The notes: generated by a model not told the origin, from the sequence alone. DNA of 64,000 nucleotides from Erythroxylum novogranatense (GCA_029891385.1 CM057233.1:34144540-34208539), one strand, 5' to 3'; shown: positions 23,310 to 35,443, counted from the stretch's first letter. Translations and numbers: made by a program.

Positions 23310-24354
23310 AAGTATGTAATACTTTGTTGAAGCATATATTGTTTATTAAGTTTAGAACTAAATTGGATAATAAAGGTTATGAGATATCCAAAAGTTGGAT
23401 ATATTCTTACAAACATGTTGTACAAATTGTTTGTTCATATACTTATAGGAGAATGGTTCTCAAGACAAGTAGTGGGAGTAAGATGAAATTTGAAAAGTTC
23501 AAATCTCATAACAGTACATCTAATTGGAACTAGTGCCTTTAATGATACATTTAAAGTATAGTTGAAAAGCTACGAGACATTGAAAGATTCACTTTCATGA
23601 TAAATTCAAAGAATTTGTTTTGGAGATGATTATGAATTTATCACTTCTACAAGAAGGATAGTAGAGTATGGTTGTTCTCTTCAGTGGGAGTATAGTTTTC
23701 CTCTCCAGTGGGAGTATAGTTTTCCTCTTCAGTGGGAATATGTGGAGACATACTACTCATAGAGAAGAATAATTTTAACTTTTAATTGTTAAAAATATAA
23801 TTATCTAAGAACAAATTTTATTGGATAAGAAAAGGTAACAACTTAATTCTAGGAATTAGATCTATAGAGATAGATTAGATGCTGCTCACCTATTCTAAGT
23901 CCAAGTACATAGATAATGTACTAAAGACATTTAGTATTTGAGATATCAAATACTTGTGAAGTATTAAAGATATCCATTACTTTATCTATGAGTTGATGTT
24001 TGAGTTCAAAATGATAAGGATATAACTTTAGAAGTAAATCTTGATTAAGGCTTATTTACTTAGAACAATATCATTTAAGATTAGAAAGGTTCCAATGTAG
24101 CAATGGTTGTTAATTAAGCCATAATACATTTTTCATTTGGTGGAAATGATTAATTGGATCAACAAGTTCTTTAGTAAACTTTGTAGAACTTGATATAGTT
24201 TCTTTGCATTGTTCAGGACAGTAATGTACTATGGAACATTAGAGCCATTAGGCAAGCAAAAGAAGCTAAGGTCTTATCAAAGATCAAAGTATGTATTTAA
24301 ACAGTTTTTCTTAATTATGATGATAATTAAGATGGAAGTTGTAAGATTTAAGCA
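23310..24354 (+). mobile_element. Copia-2 segments A and B, second copy
   Basis: 23310-23886 repeats the 8010-8555 segment and 23887-24354 repeats the start of 22651-23309. The order A-B-A-B shows a tandem arrangement of the element's internal region. Segment B is cut at 24354 by solo LTR B and resumes at 28942. Confidence 0.78.
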
Positions 24355-24699
24355 TGTTGGACTCCGATCTTTTAGTGAAATTTAGAAATATTAAATGTAT
24401 AAAATGAGGGTTTTTGTATATGTATTATGTTATAGATGTTATTGTGCTTTAAGGAAATTGATGAGAAAAGAGTGATTTTTAGGTTTTTGATGACTTTAAG
24501 GTTTTGAGGAAATATGTATGTGTTATGAAATTTAGAGTGAATATTTTAATTTAATGGAAGTTGAAAAGCAAGAAATAAATAGTAAAAGTGTGAGATTTTG
24601 GAGAATTGTAAGTTTGAAATTGGTTGGGATGAATAGTAGTAGGGTTGACTTTTTGACCTGAAATCTTTGTAAATTTTTATGGGTTGATTTAGGCTGAAT

Positions 24700-25480
24700 G
24701 TGACAAAATGATCTTCATGAAACTTTGAGAAATTGAAGTGTATGACATGTTTCATAAAGTATGACATGTTTCGATATCGAGATTGACATTTATGATCAGT
24801 CAAATTGAAGTGTATGTTACTTTGTTTTTGAAAATGCTCATAAGTGTAGGATTTTGTATGAAGTGTTTTGAGGAAAAATTATGGACTGATATGTTTTGAA
24901 TTGAGTTAAGTGGTCTACATGAAAGTCATAGAAGATTTTCCTAGCTTTTTAATGATGTATCATATGTTATTTGTGGATGTGAGAATTGGAAGATATGAAA
25001 TTTTGAAGTTTGGATGTGGTATAGGATGACCAATTTTTCTGACAGAAACTTTGACTGAAAAATTGACCTAGTTAGAGGTTGAAATTGCTTTTAAGTTCTT
25101 CATGAAAGTTTTATATTATGTTCTGATCCTTCCATTGGTGTAAAGTATGGAAATTTTGGGCTATGAAATAGGAATTTATGATTTTTACAAGTTGCTGTTA
25201 CTGTTTGGCATGATCATTAGTGGACAGAAACTTTAATTGAAAAATTGACTCCCTTAGAGGTCAAATTGATTTTTCTGTCCTTCATGAAAGTTGTAGGTTG
25301 CATTTTGGATCTTTGCATTGATATAAAATATGACATATTTGGACCTTGGAGTTGAAAGATAGAAATTTTAGAAGTTGAGTTACTGTTTTGGGATGACAAG
25401 TAGAAGCAGTGATTTTGATTGGGTTTTTGACCCCTTTAGAGAGGGAATTGATTTTTCAGTTCTTCATGGAAGTTGTAGAT
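24700..25480 (+). repeat. Degenerate ~180-bp repeats inside solo LTR B
   Basis: A 'cttcatgaaagtt'-like motif recurs near 24715, 24918, 25098, 25282 and 25462. Each is followed by a stretch like 'attggtataaagtatgac'. The spacing is 180-203 bp. Confidence 0.7.
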
Positions 25481-25562
25481 CTTCCTTTAAGCTTTCTTTT
25501 GATACCAAGTTTGTGAATTTTGGACTTCTGTGTAAAAAGTTATGAATTCTTGAAAGTCAGGT

Positions 25563-25775
25563 ATGCGTTTTAGAACGACCCTTTGTTTTGGTCGATCAGT
25601 CGACCCTTCGTTTTGGCCGACCGATCTTGTTTTGGCAGACCGATTGACCCTTTGTTTTGTCCGACTGATCCGATCATTTGTTTTGGCTGACCGATCTTGT
25701 TTTGGACGACCGATCCAACCCTTTGTTTTGGCCAACCGATCTGACTTTTTGTTTTGCCCTACCTAATCCGACCCT
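25563..25775 (+). repeat. Minisatellite in solo LTR B
   Basis: About eight imperfect copies of a 20-30 bp unit of the form ccctttgttttggccgaccg. The sister solo LTR A has only a short unrelated stretch at the matching place (about 16085-16140). Confidence 0.85.
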
Positions 25776-28700
25776 CTCTCACTCTTTTGTTTATATCTTT
25801 TCCGTTCGACATCCGATTGACTTGATTTTTGAAGCGATGGATTCCTAAGACATCCATCTATCTGCCTATGGAAAATTTGGGAATTTTTTAGATTATATTG
25901 AAAGAGTTTGATTTAATCAAAGTGAGTTTGAAAATTTTCTGAACATGGTTCAGTATTTTGGTGAATTCTTGATCTGTGGAGATCCGATTGAATTGATTCT
26001 TATTGAAAAATAAAATAGAGACATGGGGCTATAAGTCATATGAAGGAATTGAATTTCAATTTAGCCCATAAGACTTCCAATTTCTGAATTGAAGTCGGGT
26101 TTAGTGTTCAATCTTGGATTAGTAAGAACCAAAAGTATTTTGGCCATAACTTTTGCTCTGGTCATCCAAATGAGGTGATTTATGATTTGGATTAAACTAT
26201 AGAAATAGGGCTACAAATGTTCTGAAGGACTTGAGTTTCAGTTTAGTTATTAAGAATGTCAATTTTTGGATGGAAGTAAAGTGCTAGAAAGTGTTTTAAC
26301 ATAAGCATAGTCCGAAATGTTTGAGGTGTAACTTTTGGAGTAGTGCACCAAATTAAATTATTTTGGTGGCGTTATGAAATTAAGACTATGAGGAACATTT
26401 CTCTAGAAGGAAGTTTTAGCAAATTCCTTCAATTTGATTATTAGAAAAATGTCCTAATGTAAAGCTTGATTTAATGAATTTTAGGGGCAAACTTGGAAGA
26501 ACACTTAACGTTTTAAGTTATAAGGCATATATGTAAGGGCATAATGGTCATTTTGCATTCATTAAATGCAAGAAGAGTGGACTGTCATTTAAGAAGAGGA
26601 GAAGCACGAATTTGTTTAAGTAGAAAGAAAAGAAAGAAGAAAGAAGAGAGAAGAGGGAGACCTTTCGGTGGAAAGAAAGGAGAAGAAGAAAAATATGCTA
26701 GGTTTCGATTTTTATGGGTCTTCAAGCAAGATTTTTAAGTTGATCCAAGAAGGAAAAAGATGGAAGAAGAAGAGAGCTCCATTATGAGCCAAGAAATTTT
26801 GAATTTGGAGAAGATTAAAGTAAGAGAAATTTTTACTTTGTTAAATTGTGAAAAGATTTTGGTTTAGATAGCTTGGATATTGTATGGGTTTAAGCTTACT
26901 AAGCTCAATTTTGGTGATTACATAGTATAAATTATTCATTTTTAGATATTTATGAATTACGGATTTTTGTCATGAATTAGGGAAATTAAGAGAAGCAATG
27001 GAGAAATTGAGGTTTTGAACAAGTTCTAATCATGGAAATGAGGTGGGTATCATGTTTATATTTTGAATTATAAGCCAATTATATGTTTTCAAAAAATCAA
27101 GAAAAGAAAATATTTTCGAATTCTATTGTTTCCGAATGATTTTGAAAAAATTGTTGCAAAGGTTAATTTCATTGTTTTTTAATGATTCGATAGAAATTGA
27201 TACATTTGTTACATTTATTATTTATGAACGATTTTGATACATTGTCAAAAGTGTTGCATTCCTTGTTTATGAATGATTGAGAATTGAATATGAATTTGAT
27301 TGTAATGAAATTGATTGATGAATTGTGAATGCATTTTGGTTTGCTATATGACATGTGTATGGAGAACAAATTTTCGAAAAGTGCCTTAGGGCAATTTTGT
27401 GTTGGATATGATATGTGTATGAAAACCAAGTTTTGAAATATGCCTTCGGGCAATCCAATTTTTAAGTATGAATTGTCTGTTATGTGGGTTTGGTTAAGTC
27501 CCATAAAAGGGTCAAGTGCACTTGTCTAGGCTTCGCCTACCGGTCATAAAGGGTATTGGAGCTCGTTAAGGACTCCCATAAGTTCACTTACTAACCGGAC
27601 CGCTATGCGGAAGATGTAGTACGTTTCATTCACAATCGCATAAGACCGCTATGCGGAACGTGCAAGACGCTCGCTTCTGGACCAACCCAAACCAAATTCT
27701 GATATGTTATGTGCTTATGTATGTTATACTGTGATGCATTACATGATTTGAAAATTGTTCATGAATTTTGAAAGAAATGGAGATTTACATGATTTGAAAT
27801 GGTTCATGAAGTTTGAAAAGTTGAGAATTTTGATAAATAAGCAATTGATAGTTCAACTGTGAAATTTTTATAAAATGGAAAAAGTTTTAAAAAGATGATT
27901 TTTGTTTATTTTTCGATTTATAAACATGTTATCCACGAACTGTAAAGCTCACCCCTTTCATCCCCATCTCCAGGTTTCAAGAAGGAGATCGGATGAAAGA
28001 AAGTCAAGACGTTTGTCCGTTATGTTTATTTATGATGTTTTTTAAGTTAGATTTTTGTAAAAGTAAGATGTTAGTGTATTCAAGAGTTGTATATTTTGTA
28101 TTTCGGATTATTAACATCGGTTTGTTTATGGCTTGAAAATGCCGTTAATATTTTGTAAGCATTTATTTCGTGATGTATATGAATTATGAATTTGTGTAAT
28201 GAATTGAGATATGATTATGACTTGGATATAGATGAATGTGATTGAATGTGATATGGGTTCCGGACAGGAGGTCCGATGATACTGATGTTTGAGAATTATT
28301 GAAGTGCTTTGGTTATGTATGAGTTTGATTTGCGTTTGAATTCCGGACAGGAGGTCCGATGAATTGTGTTGCTAGAATTGAAATATAGAAGTGCTCTTTG
28401 TTTATGGCTTGAATGGTTTATAGCATGTGTGAGTTTTAATGGCAAAGGAAAAATAAGACTTTTAAAAGATGAATTATGGGATATGATTGTATAAGAAGAA
28501 TTATATGAATTGAGATTTTTGATAGAGGGTGAATTTCCAAATGGGAAATTAAATTGCTTTGTATGAGTTTGAATAACAAATGAAAAAGAAAGAAAAAAAT
28601 TTATACCGGATTGGATTGGCTTAGATTAAATGTCTTATGGGTTTCCAACGCTAGTTTTCCTAAGTTTGTGTTCCTCGAATGTCGGAATTTGGCTTTCAGT

Positions 28701-28941
28701 GTGATTGATCGTGTTGGATTCTTTGTTTTCGATATTTTTTGTAAATCTGTTCCTTCGATTCCGCTTTATGATTTTTTCGAGCCTTTGGATTTTCTATGGC
28801 TCCTTAAGATTAAGATTTCATTTTGTTTCTTTCACTTTCCGATCTGAATTGGTTTTTGTTGATTCCGTTCTTTTGTTTCGCTTTCCGTTCTGTTTCTTTT
28901 TTTTTTCGGTTGGGGTCCGGTTTCAAAATCGGGTCCCAATA

Positions 28942-29070
28942 AAGCAAGTGCTCACTATAGAGAATCTTATAGAATTCTCTCATTAAGCCATTGTCCTAGC
29001 AGTAGAATAATCATCATATGGTGATATAATATTAGATACTTAAATGATTGGCTTAGTGTAAGTGGGAGTT
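28942..29070 (+). mobile_element. End of Copia-2 internal region and polypurine tract
   Basis: This resumes segment B after the solo LTR and ends in agtgtaagtgggagtt (29055-29070), the polypurine tract before the LTR start at 29071. Confidence 0.78.
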
Positions 29071-30652
29071 TGTTGGTTTATGCCCTACAACCAATCGCTT
29101 TGGTTATAGTTTAGTAACAAATTATTTAAAGGTATTCTTTATCTTGTACATGTTTAGTTTTATATGATAAAGTTTATGGGATAATTGTAAATTGCAAATT
29201 AAATTATAATGATATTATAATTATGAGATTCATATTGCATTTATGTATTATTCCTAAATGTTCCTAGTCATTGTTCTATTAAGATTGGAAATTAATAGAA
29301 AATAAAAAGACTAACACATGTTTTGTTTTCCTCATGAAGGAAGTAATTGATCTCATAAGCTAATAAAGATATTTAAATAAATATGTGGGTACTGGTTAGC
29401 GAACAAGTTCACTAAACAGACTCGACATGAGAAATCTATTTGAAAAATTACTTATATGTCTATGGAATTCTCATTGTGATAATTATATAAGTGATCCTTT
29501 GACTTGATATCACCAAAGTTATCTTGTATAGGTATTGATATATTTTGATATTACTTATGACCAATTTAATTATGGGTCATTTAATTAATCGTCATTGAAT
29601 GTAGCATGAACTATATGAAGGTAGTTGTGTGATCAAGATATAATTTATCACCCTAAAGTAATTAGGGAGATGTTTTGTTGTTCCTGAATAGTATTGATTC
29701 GGGAAATAGCATAATGACATTTTGTAAATAGTTTATAAATGTCATTGATTGAATCGATAGCTAATGGAGGAGAACTAATATGATTAGACTTAAAATATAG
29801 TAAACATTAATTATATGTTCTATGTCTAATCGGAATATTATATGATAAAAGGATTGAATTATATAAAAAATCAAGCACAAAAAGGTTAGTCAAAATCACT
29901 TTGATATTTCTAAATATTTTGATGGTCATGATGCGTTGCTAGACGTTAATCTTAATATATGATTATAAATCGTTTAATTAAAGATAAACTAAAAGAAGTT
30001 TTAATTTATCTAATTCTAATTCTAATTATGAACTATAATTGTAATTTATAAACATTGTCAATATATTTGAGAACCTAATGGGTCCATATATAGAATGAGT
30101 TGAAGATAACAAAATTATTTTAATCAAGTTGAACTTTATTGTAAAGTTCGAGAAATTTTATGATTAAATATGAGATATTTAATAAATAAGGATCAATATG
30201 AGATATTGAATCTTATTCGGGCATAATTGGTATTTAATTAGAATTATTTGTAATTTTAATTAAAGTTTAATTATAATTATAATTTAATTTCAGTTAAACT
30301 ACTAAAACATTCAAAACTTATTATAAATAGACTTAAGCTCTATGAAGCTAAGACTTCTTGCTTAACCTTTTCTGTAAAAGTTACAGAATTCTCTCAACCT
30401 ATTATGTGGATACTGTTAAAGGCTAAAAATTTATGTGGCTGTGATGGTTGAGACAAATCGGTTTCATAAATAGTTTGAGGGATACAACAAAATAAAGATA
30501 AAACTTCATAATAAGATACGAATTAAGTTTCCGTTTTTTATGATTTGTGTTAATTATTTTCTAAAATTAAAGAGATCTTAATTTTTTAGAAATCAAGTGT
30601 TGGAAAAAATTTCATAAATATTCCACTACACTTCCAACCCAATTTTTCAACA
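29071..30652 (+). repeat. 3' LTR of Copia-2
   Basis: It starts TGTTGGTTTATGCCC directly after a polypurine tract. It matches, inverted, the LTR at 32735-34436. The 3' end is uncertain: candidates are ...ccactaca at 30630 or ...ttcaaca at 30652. Past it lies unique-looking DNA with the KAPA synthase fragment. Confidence 0.8.
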
Positions 30653-30750
30653 ATTTTTGCAAATGAGGCATAAGAAACCAATATAACACCCACCAACAAT
30701 ACACGCCAAACTTACACACAAAAAGGCAAAAGGGAAACAAGTCAAATTAC

Positions 30751-30945
30751 CCAAAGATTTCAACTAAAGATCGGTCCCATGGCTGTATTTCATTGAACAC
30801 CTCATAATATCCTTCCAAGAGTTTCTAATTCTTACTGATGTGGGATTAAAGAGGTAAATAGATATGAGAGAACGAAGAACTACGAACCAAGCCTCGCAAG
30901 TGCTTCCTCTACCCACTGGTCCCATGAGCTCTTCTCCATCTCCAT
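30751..30945 (-). pseudogene. KAPA synthase (8-amino-7-oxononanoate synthase) exon 1, broken
   Basis: On the - strand from ATG at 30945 (or 30939) the sequence reads MEMEKSSWDQWVEEALARLG, then a serine and a TAG stop. Two further pieces continue the similarity in other frames: VLRSLISIYLFNP, and GYYEVFNEIQPWDRSLVEI. I recognise the order SWD..VEEA..L, LRSLRPI-like, and YEVF...WDR..VE from the N-terminus of plant KAPA synthase (BIO4 in Arabidopsis), which condenses pimeloyl-CoA with alanine in biotin synthesis. A GT donor-like site (g|gtaatt) follows at 30750. Two frameshifts and a stop break the frame. The pyridoxal-phosphate domain is absent: the Copia-2 LTR starts about 100 bp further on. 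It is either a pseudogene or a 5' exon cut off by insertion. Identification is from memory of the family, not a search. Confidence 0.6.
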
Positions 30946-31470
30946 CTGCAAAGTTAACAGTGGAGAAGGGAAGTAAATTGGTGACTGTTATACAACAGTC
31001 AAAATGATGTCGTGCGCTATGACTCTTCCTAAAATAGCGGTGAGTTGTGACTTTTACACCATCCAGGCTATGAATTCCCCATCCCGTTTCCCTTAATTGA
31101 TTGTTACCTGCGTTGAAAATTAAAACACAACTTGTCAAGCGCTTTTGATTTGGTTTGACTTTGGATGATTACGTTAAGAGAAGAAGAAGAAAGCAACGTT
31201 CCCGACTGGGAAATGGGAAGAGTTGTAGACATTTGTGTGTTTTAATGTCCGTGTCAATGTATTCACTTGTCATTGTCCTCAACTCAGAGGTTGACAATTT
31301 CCCCCTGTCCGACCTTGACCTTGTCCCCGGCCTTCATCTGAAGAATTATAATATAATATCTTTACAAATACACCGCGTATTAGATATCTCCGTACACTTT
31401 CCTTTACAAGAATTACTTCTGCATGTGGAACTTTATTATTCTCTCTTTTATAGAGAGTTAAGAAAGATTA
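30946..31470. other. Intergenic DNA upstream of the KAPA synthase fragment
   Basis: This would be the promoter and 5' untranslated region of the - strand gene. 'tttgcag' directly before the ATG resembles an intron acceptor, so a 5' UTR intron is possible. The + strand frame at 31155-31475 has no motif and I do not call it. Confidence 0.4.
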
Positions 31471-31638
31471 CTTGAAACTTGAGGGGTTGATGTAGGTGGT
31501 ACATACCTTCGTCACTTAATCAAGAGGTCGAGAGTTCGATTCTTAAAAATGTAGCAAATTCTTAGAATTAGCGGTAACTCTTCTTGATTTGAGATGTTCT
31601 CATCGTGAAAGAATTAGTCTCTGAATTAATAAAAAAAA
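31471..31638 (+). mobile_element. Probable tRNA-derived SINE
   Basis: A box B-like sequence (gagttcgattc, 31532-31542) lies about 60 bp from the start, and the element ends in an A-rich run. It is flanked by a repeated aaagatta (31463-31470 and 31636-31643), which looks like a target duplication. Box A is weak. The length of about 165 bp fits plant SINEs. Confidence 0.5.
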
Positions 31639-32734
31639 GATTAATTAAAAATTAAAAAGATATATGATGATTATTATTATTATTATTATGCTTCTAAATG
31701 TATTGAAATCCACGTGTAGAAGACATTTCAAGTAATAAAAAACAAAAACGAGACGGCACCAACGTGGCAGAAGGAGATCAACAGCGTATTTGACCGTTGT
31801 TAGATTTTGACCGTTGTTTCCTTGACAAGATTCTTCTCCTACTTATTCCTCCTCAACCCCATCGAAGGATCATAAAGAAATGGGTCCGGATACCTTAGCA
31901 GGAATGATTTGCAAGGCCCCAAAATTAAATGAATAAGGACAGGGAAAACAAGAAAGCTTCAATATCTTTTTAACTTGGCAACAAAATGATTCGCGTACAT
32001 TTAAATTGACACAACCCTCCACATTAAAAAAAAAATTACATTCATGATGGATATTAGGAAATTAACAGGAACAAAACACCTATAAGTTCATGTGAAAAAT
32101 ATTCAGTCAATCAAATTCTTCGAGATTAACATTTTAAACTTTAGAAATGTTAATTTTATTTGTAGTTAATGATATCAAGACCTTTCCATATTGGTTTGTT
32201 GAAATTATGCTATATGATATGATTTGATCTTAAAATTTTATATAATTTAAAATAATTCAAATATAAATTAAAATATTAAAATAATTCATTTGTAATTTCA
32301 GACAATTCATCAAAACATATTTGATCTAGATTATAAATCGCTACAAAAATTTTAATAGTAAATAACATAATATCAATAATGAGAATCATCAAACCATTAA
32401 GATTCTCCTTATGGATATTTGGCGACATTTTTAACATTTGTAGTAAAGAAATCTTAACTACGAAATATTTTTCATATCTAAAACACAAATTTGTTCAAGT
32501 TCTTACAACTATTAGCTACGTTTTCTAACTATGAAAGATTTTTTTTAATTCTACTTGCTTTCACTAAAATTTTTAACTACGACAATATATTCGTAGTGAA
32601 AAAAGAAGAATTCAAATACAATATAAACGACATTATTTTTTTCACTTAAATGACGTCATTTTTAGACTAATAACCTAAACATAGATTGATCTCCTCTACC
32701 TTTTCTTCTTCTATCTTTGTGTTATGGTTGCTCC
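31639..32734. other. AT-rich intergenic DNA, no gene seen
   Basis: It contains an ATT microsatellite (about 31670-31690) and two copies of TTTGACCGTTG (31789-31799, 31806-31816; W-box-like core TTGACC). A cluster of 'taactacga'-like motifs lies at 32450-32600, which could be the decayed end of a DNA transposon. No coding frame is supported. Confidence 0.45.
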
Positions 32735-34436
32735 TATTAGAAAACCAGGTCGGGATTCGATCCCAATCGTAACAGAATAATCACAATTTTTTTTGTGACT
32801 TTGATTTTTCGAAAATCAAGATCTATTTAATTCTATAAAATGATTAACACAAATTATAATAAAGCGAAATTTTAATTCGTACCTTATTCTAAAACTTAAT
32901 AATTATCTTGTTGTATCCCTTGAACTGCTCCCGAAACTGATCCGTCTCAATCACTATAATCGTACAAGTGTTCGGACTCTAACGGTATCTACAAAACAGG
33001 TTGAGAGAACTCTGTAACTTTTATAGAAAGAGTTAAGCAAGAAGTGTTAGCTCCATAGAACTTAAGCCTATTTATAATAAGCTTTGAACGTTTTAGTACT
33101 TTAATTGAAATTAAATTCTAATTTCAATTAAAATTTAATTAGAATTACAAATAATTTTAATTAAATACCAATTATGCCCATATAAGATTCAATATCTCAT
33201 ATTGATCCTTATTTATTAAATATCTCATATTTAATCATAAAGTTTCTCAAACTTTACAATCAAGTCCGACTTGATTAAATTAACTTTGTTCTCTTCAACC
33301 CATTATATATGAAGATTTATTAGATTCTCAAATATGTTGGCAATTTAGAGATAAATTAAAAGAGTTTTAATTTATCTAATTTTAATTATGAATTAAAATT
33401 AGATAAATTAAAAGTCCTTTAATTTATCGGTAAATTTTCAACATATTTGAGAATCTAATAGGTATAAAATTAGATAAATTAAAACTCCTTTTAATTTATC
33501 TCTAATTCTTCAATTAAATAATTTATAATCATAGATCAAAATTGCCGTCTAGCGACGTATCATGACCACCCAAATATTTAGGAATGTCAAAGTATTTATG
33601 ATTAACCTTTCTGTGCATAATTTTTCTATATAATTCAATCCTTTCATCATACAATGTTCTGATTAGACATAGAGCATAAAATTAATGTCTACTCTATTTT
33701 GAGTTTACTCATATTAGTTCTTCACCATTAGCTATCGATTTAATTAATGACATTTGTAAACTATTTACAAAACATCATTTCACCTTGGCCAAGGATTTCA
33801 TGAATCAATACTAATCGAGAATAACGAAATATTCTCCCTAATTACTTTAGGGTGATGAATCTTATCTTGATCATTCAACTATCTCTATATAGTTCATGCT
33901 ACATCCAATGACTACCGATTAAATGATCTATGATTAAATAAATCATAAGTAGTATCAAAATATTTCAATCCCCATAAAAGATAACTTTGATGACCTCAAG
34001 TTAAATGATTACTTATAGAATCATCACAATGAGAATTCTATAGACATACAAGTAATGTTCCAAATGGATTTCTCATATCAAGTCTATTAATTGAACTTGT
34101 TTTCTAGCAAGCACCCACATGTTTGTTTAAGTATCCTATATTTTAGCCTATAAGATCGACTACTTCCTTCATAAGGAAAAACAAAACGTGTGCTAGCCAT
34201 TTTCTGTTCTATTAATGTCTAATCTTAATAGAACTATGACCAGGAACATTTAGGAATAATACATAAAAGCAATATGAATCTCATAATTATAATCTCGATA
34301 TAATTTTATTTGTAGTGTATAATTATCTCATAGACTTTATCGTATACCTCTAAACATGTATAAGATAAAGAATGTCTTTAAATAATTTGTCACTAAATTA
34401 CAACCAAAGCGATTAGTTGTAGGGCATAAATCAACA
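32735..34436 (-). repeat. 3' LTR of the inverted Copia-2 element
   Basis: On the - strand it starts TGTTGATTTATGCCC at 34436 and is preceded by a purine-rich tract (gtgcaagtgagaga). It matches 29071-30652 inverted. The far end at 32735 is inferred from the possible target duplication; the terminal bases read ..ctaata instead of CA. Confidence 0.75.
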
Positions 34437-35443
34437 ATCTCTCACTTGCACTAAGTCAATCGTTTAAGTATCTCATACCATATCACCATATGATGATTAT
34501 TCTACTACTGGGGCAGTGGCTTAATGAAAGAATTCTACAAGATTCTCTATAGTAAGCACTTGATTAATCTTACAACTTCCATCTTAATTATCATCATAAT
34601 TAAGAAAATTTGCCTAAACAAGTTATTGGATCTTTGATGATACATTAGCTCCTTATATATGCCCAATGGCTCTAATGCTCTACAGTACATTACTTTTTTG
34701 AGCAATACAAAGAACTATATCAAGTTCACTAAAGAACTTGTTGATCCAATTAACCATTTCCACTAAACAAAAAAATGATTTATGACTTAATTAGCTACCA
34801 ATTGCTACATTGGAACCTTTTCCAATCCTAAATGGTATTGTTCTAAGTAAATAAACCTTAATTAGGATTTTTATTCTAAAGTTATATCCTTATCCTCTTA
34901 AACTCAAATATCAACTGACACATAGAGTAATGGATATCTTAAATACTAAACATCTTTAGTACATTATCTATGCACTTGGACTTAGAATAAGTTAACAACA
35001 TTGAATCTATCTCTATAGATCTAATTCCTATAATTAAGTTGTTACCTTTTTATATCCAACAAGAGTTGTTCTTGAAAATTATGTATTCGACAATTAAAAG
35101 ATAGAACTTTGTTTCTCTATAAGCAATATGTCTCCACATACTCCCATTGAAGAGAACAACTATACTCCCACTAACCTTCTTGTAGATATGATAAATTCAC
35201 AATCATCTTCAAAACAAACTCTTTGAATTCATCATGAAAGTGAATCTTTCAATGTCTCATTGCCTTTCAACTACACATCAAATATATAGTTAAAGACATT
35301 AGTTCCAATTAGATGTAATGTTATGAGATTTGAAACTTTCAAATTCCTTCTTATTCTCACTATTTGTCTTGAGAATCATCCTTCTATAAGTATACAGTGA
35401 GTCAAACAATTTATTCAATGAATGTGTAAGATTATATCCAACC
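34437..35443 (-). pseudogene. Inverted Copia-2 internal region (RNase H relic)
   Basis: It matches segments A and B of the + strand copies, including the degraded RNase H part. The copy is uninterrupted across the point where Copia-1 inserted in the other copy (about 34985-34995), which gives the empty-site sequence. No open frame remains. Confidence 0.75.

Larger units (their letters stand above)
24355..28941 (+). mobile_element. Solo LTR B of the same chromovirus family as solo LTR A (4587 bp)
   Basis: It starts TGTTGGACTCCGATC and ends atcgggtcccaata (terminal CA mutated to TA). It is flanked by the target duplication aagca (24350-24354 and 28942-28946). It contains no coding domains. The sequence on each side joins to read like the uninterrupted Copia-2 copy at about 23105-23125, which confirms the insertion. 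ORFs at 28611-28986 are low-complexity Phe/Ser-rich chance frames in the LTR. Confidence 0.93.

Noticed and set aside
28611..28986. Phe-rich + strand frames resembling membrane proteins
   Set aside because: They result from T-rich sequence at the 3' end of solo LTR B; the same region in solo LTR A is not conserved as protein.
30764..31138. 124-codon - strand frame over the KAPA synthase fragment
   Set aside because: The frame mixes upstream non-coding DNA with only the out-of-frame middle block. The real similarity is spread over three frames, so it is a pseudogene and not this ORF.
31155..31475. 106-codon + strand frame
   Set aside because: It starts at a non-ATG codon, has no motif, lies in non-repetitive AT-rich DNA and has no visible splice partners.
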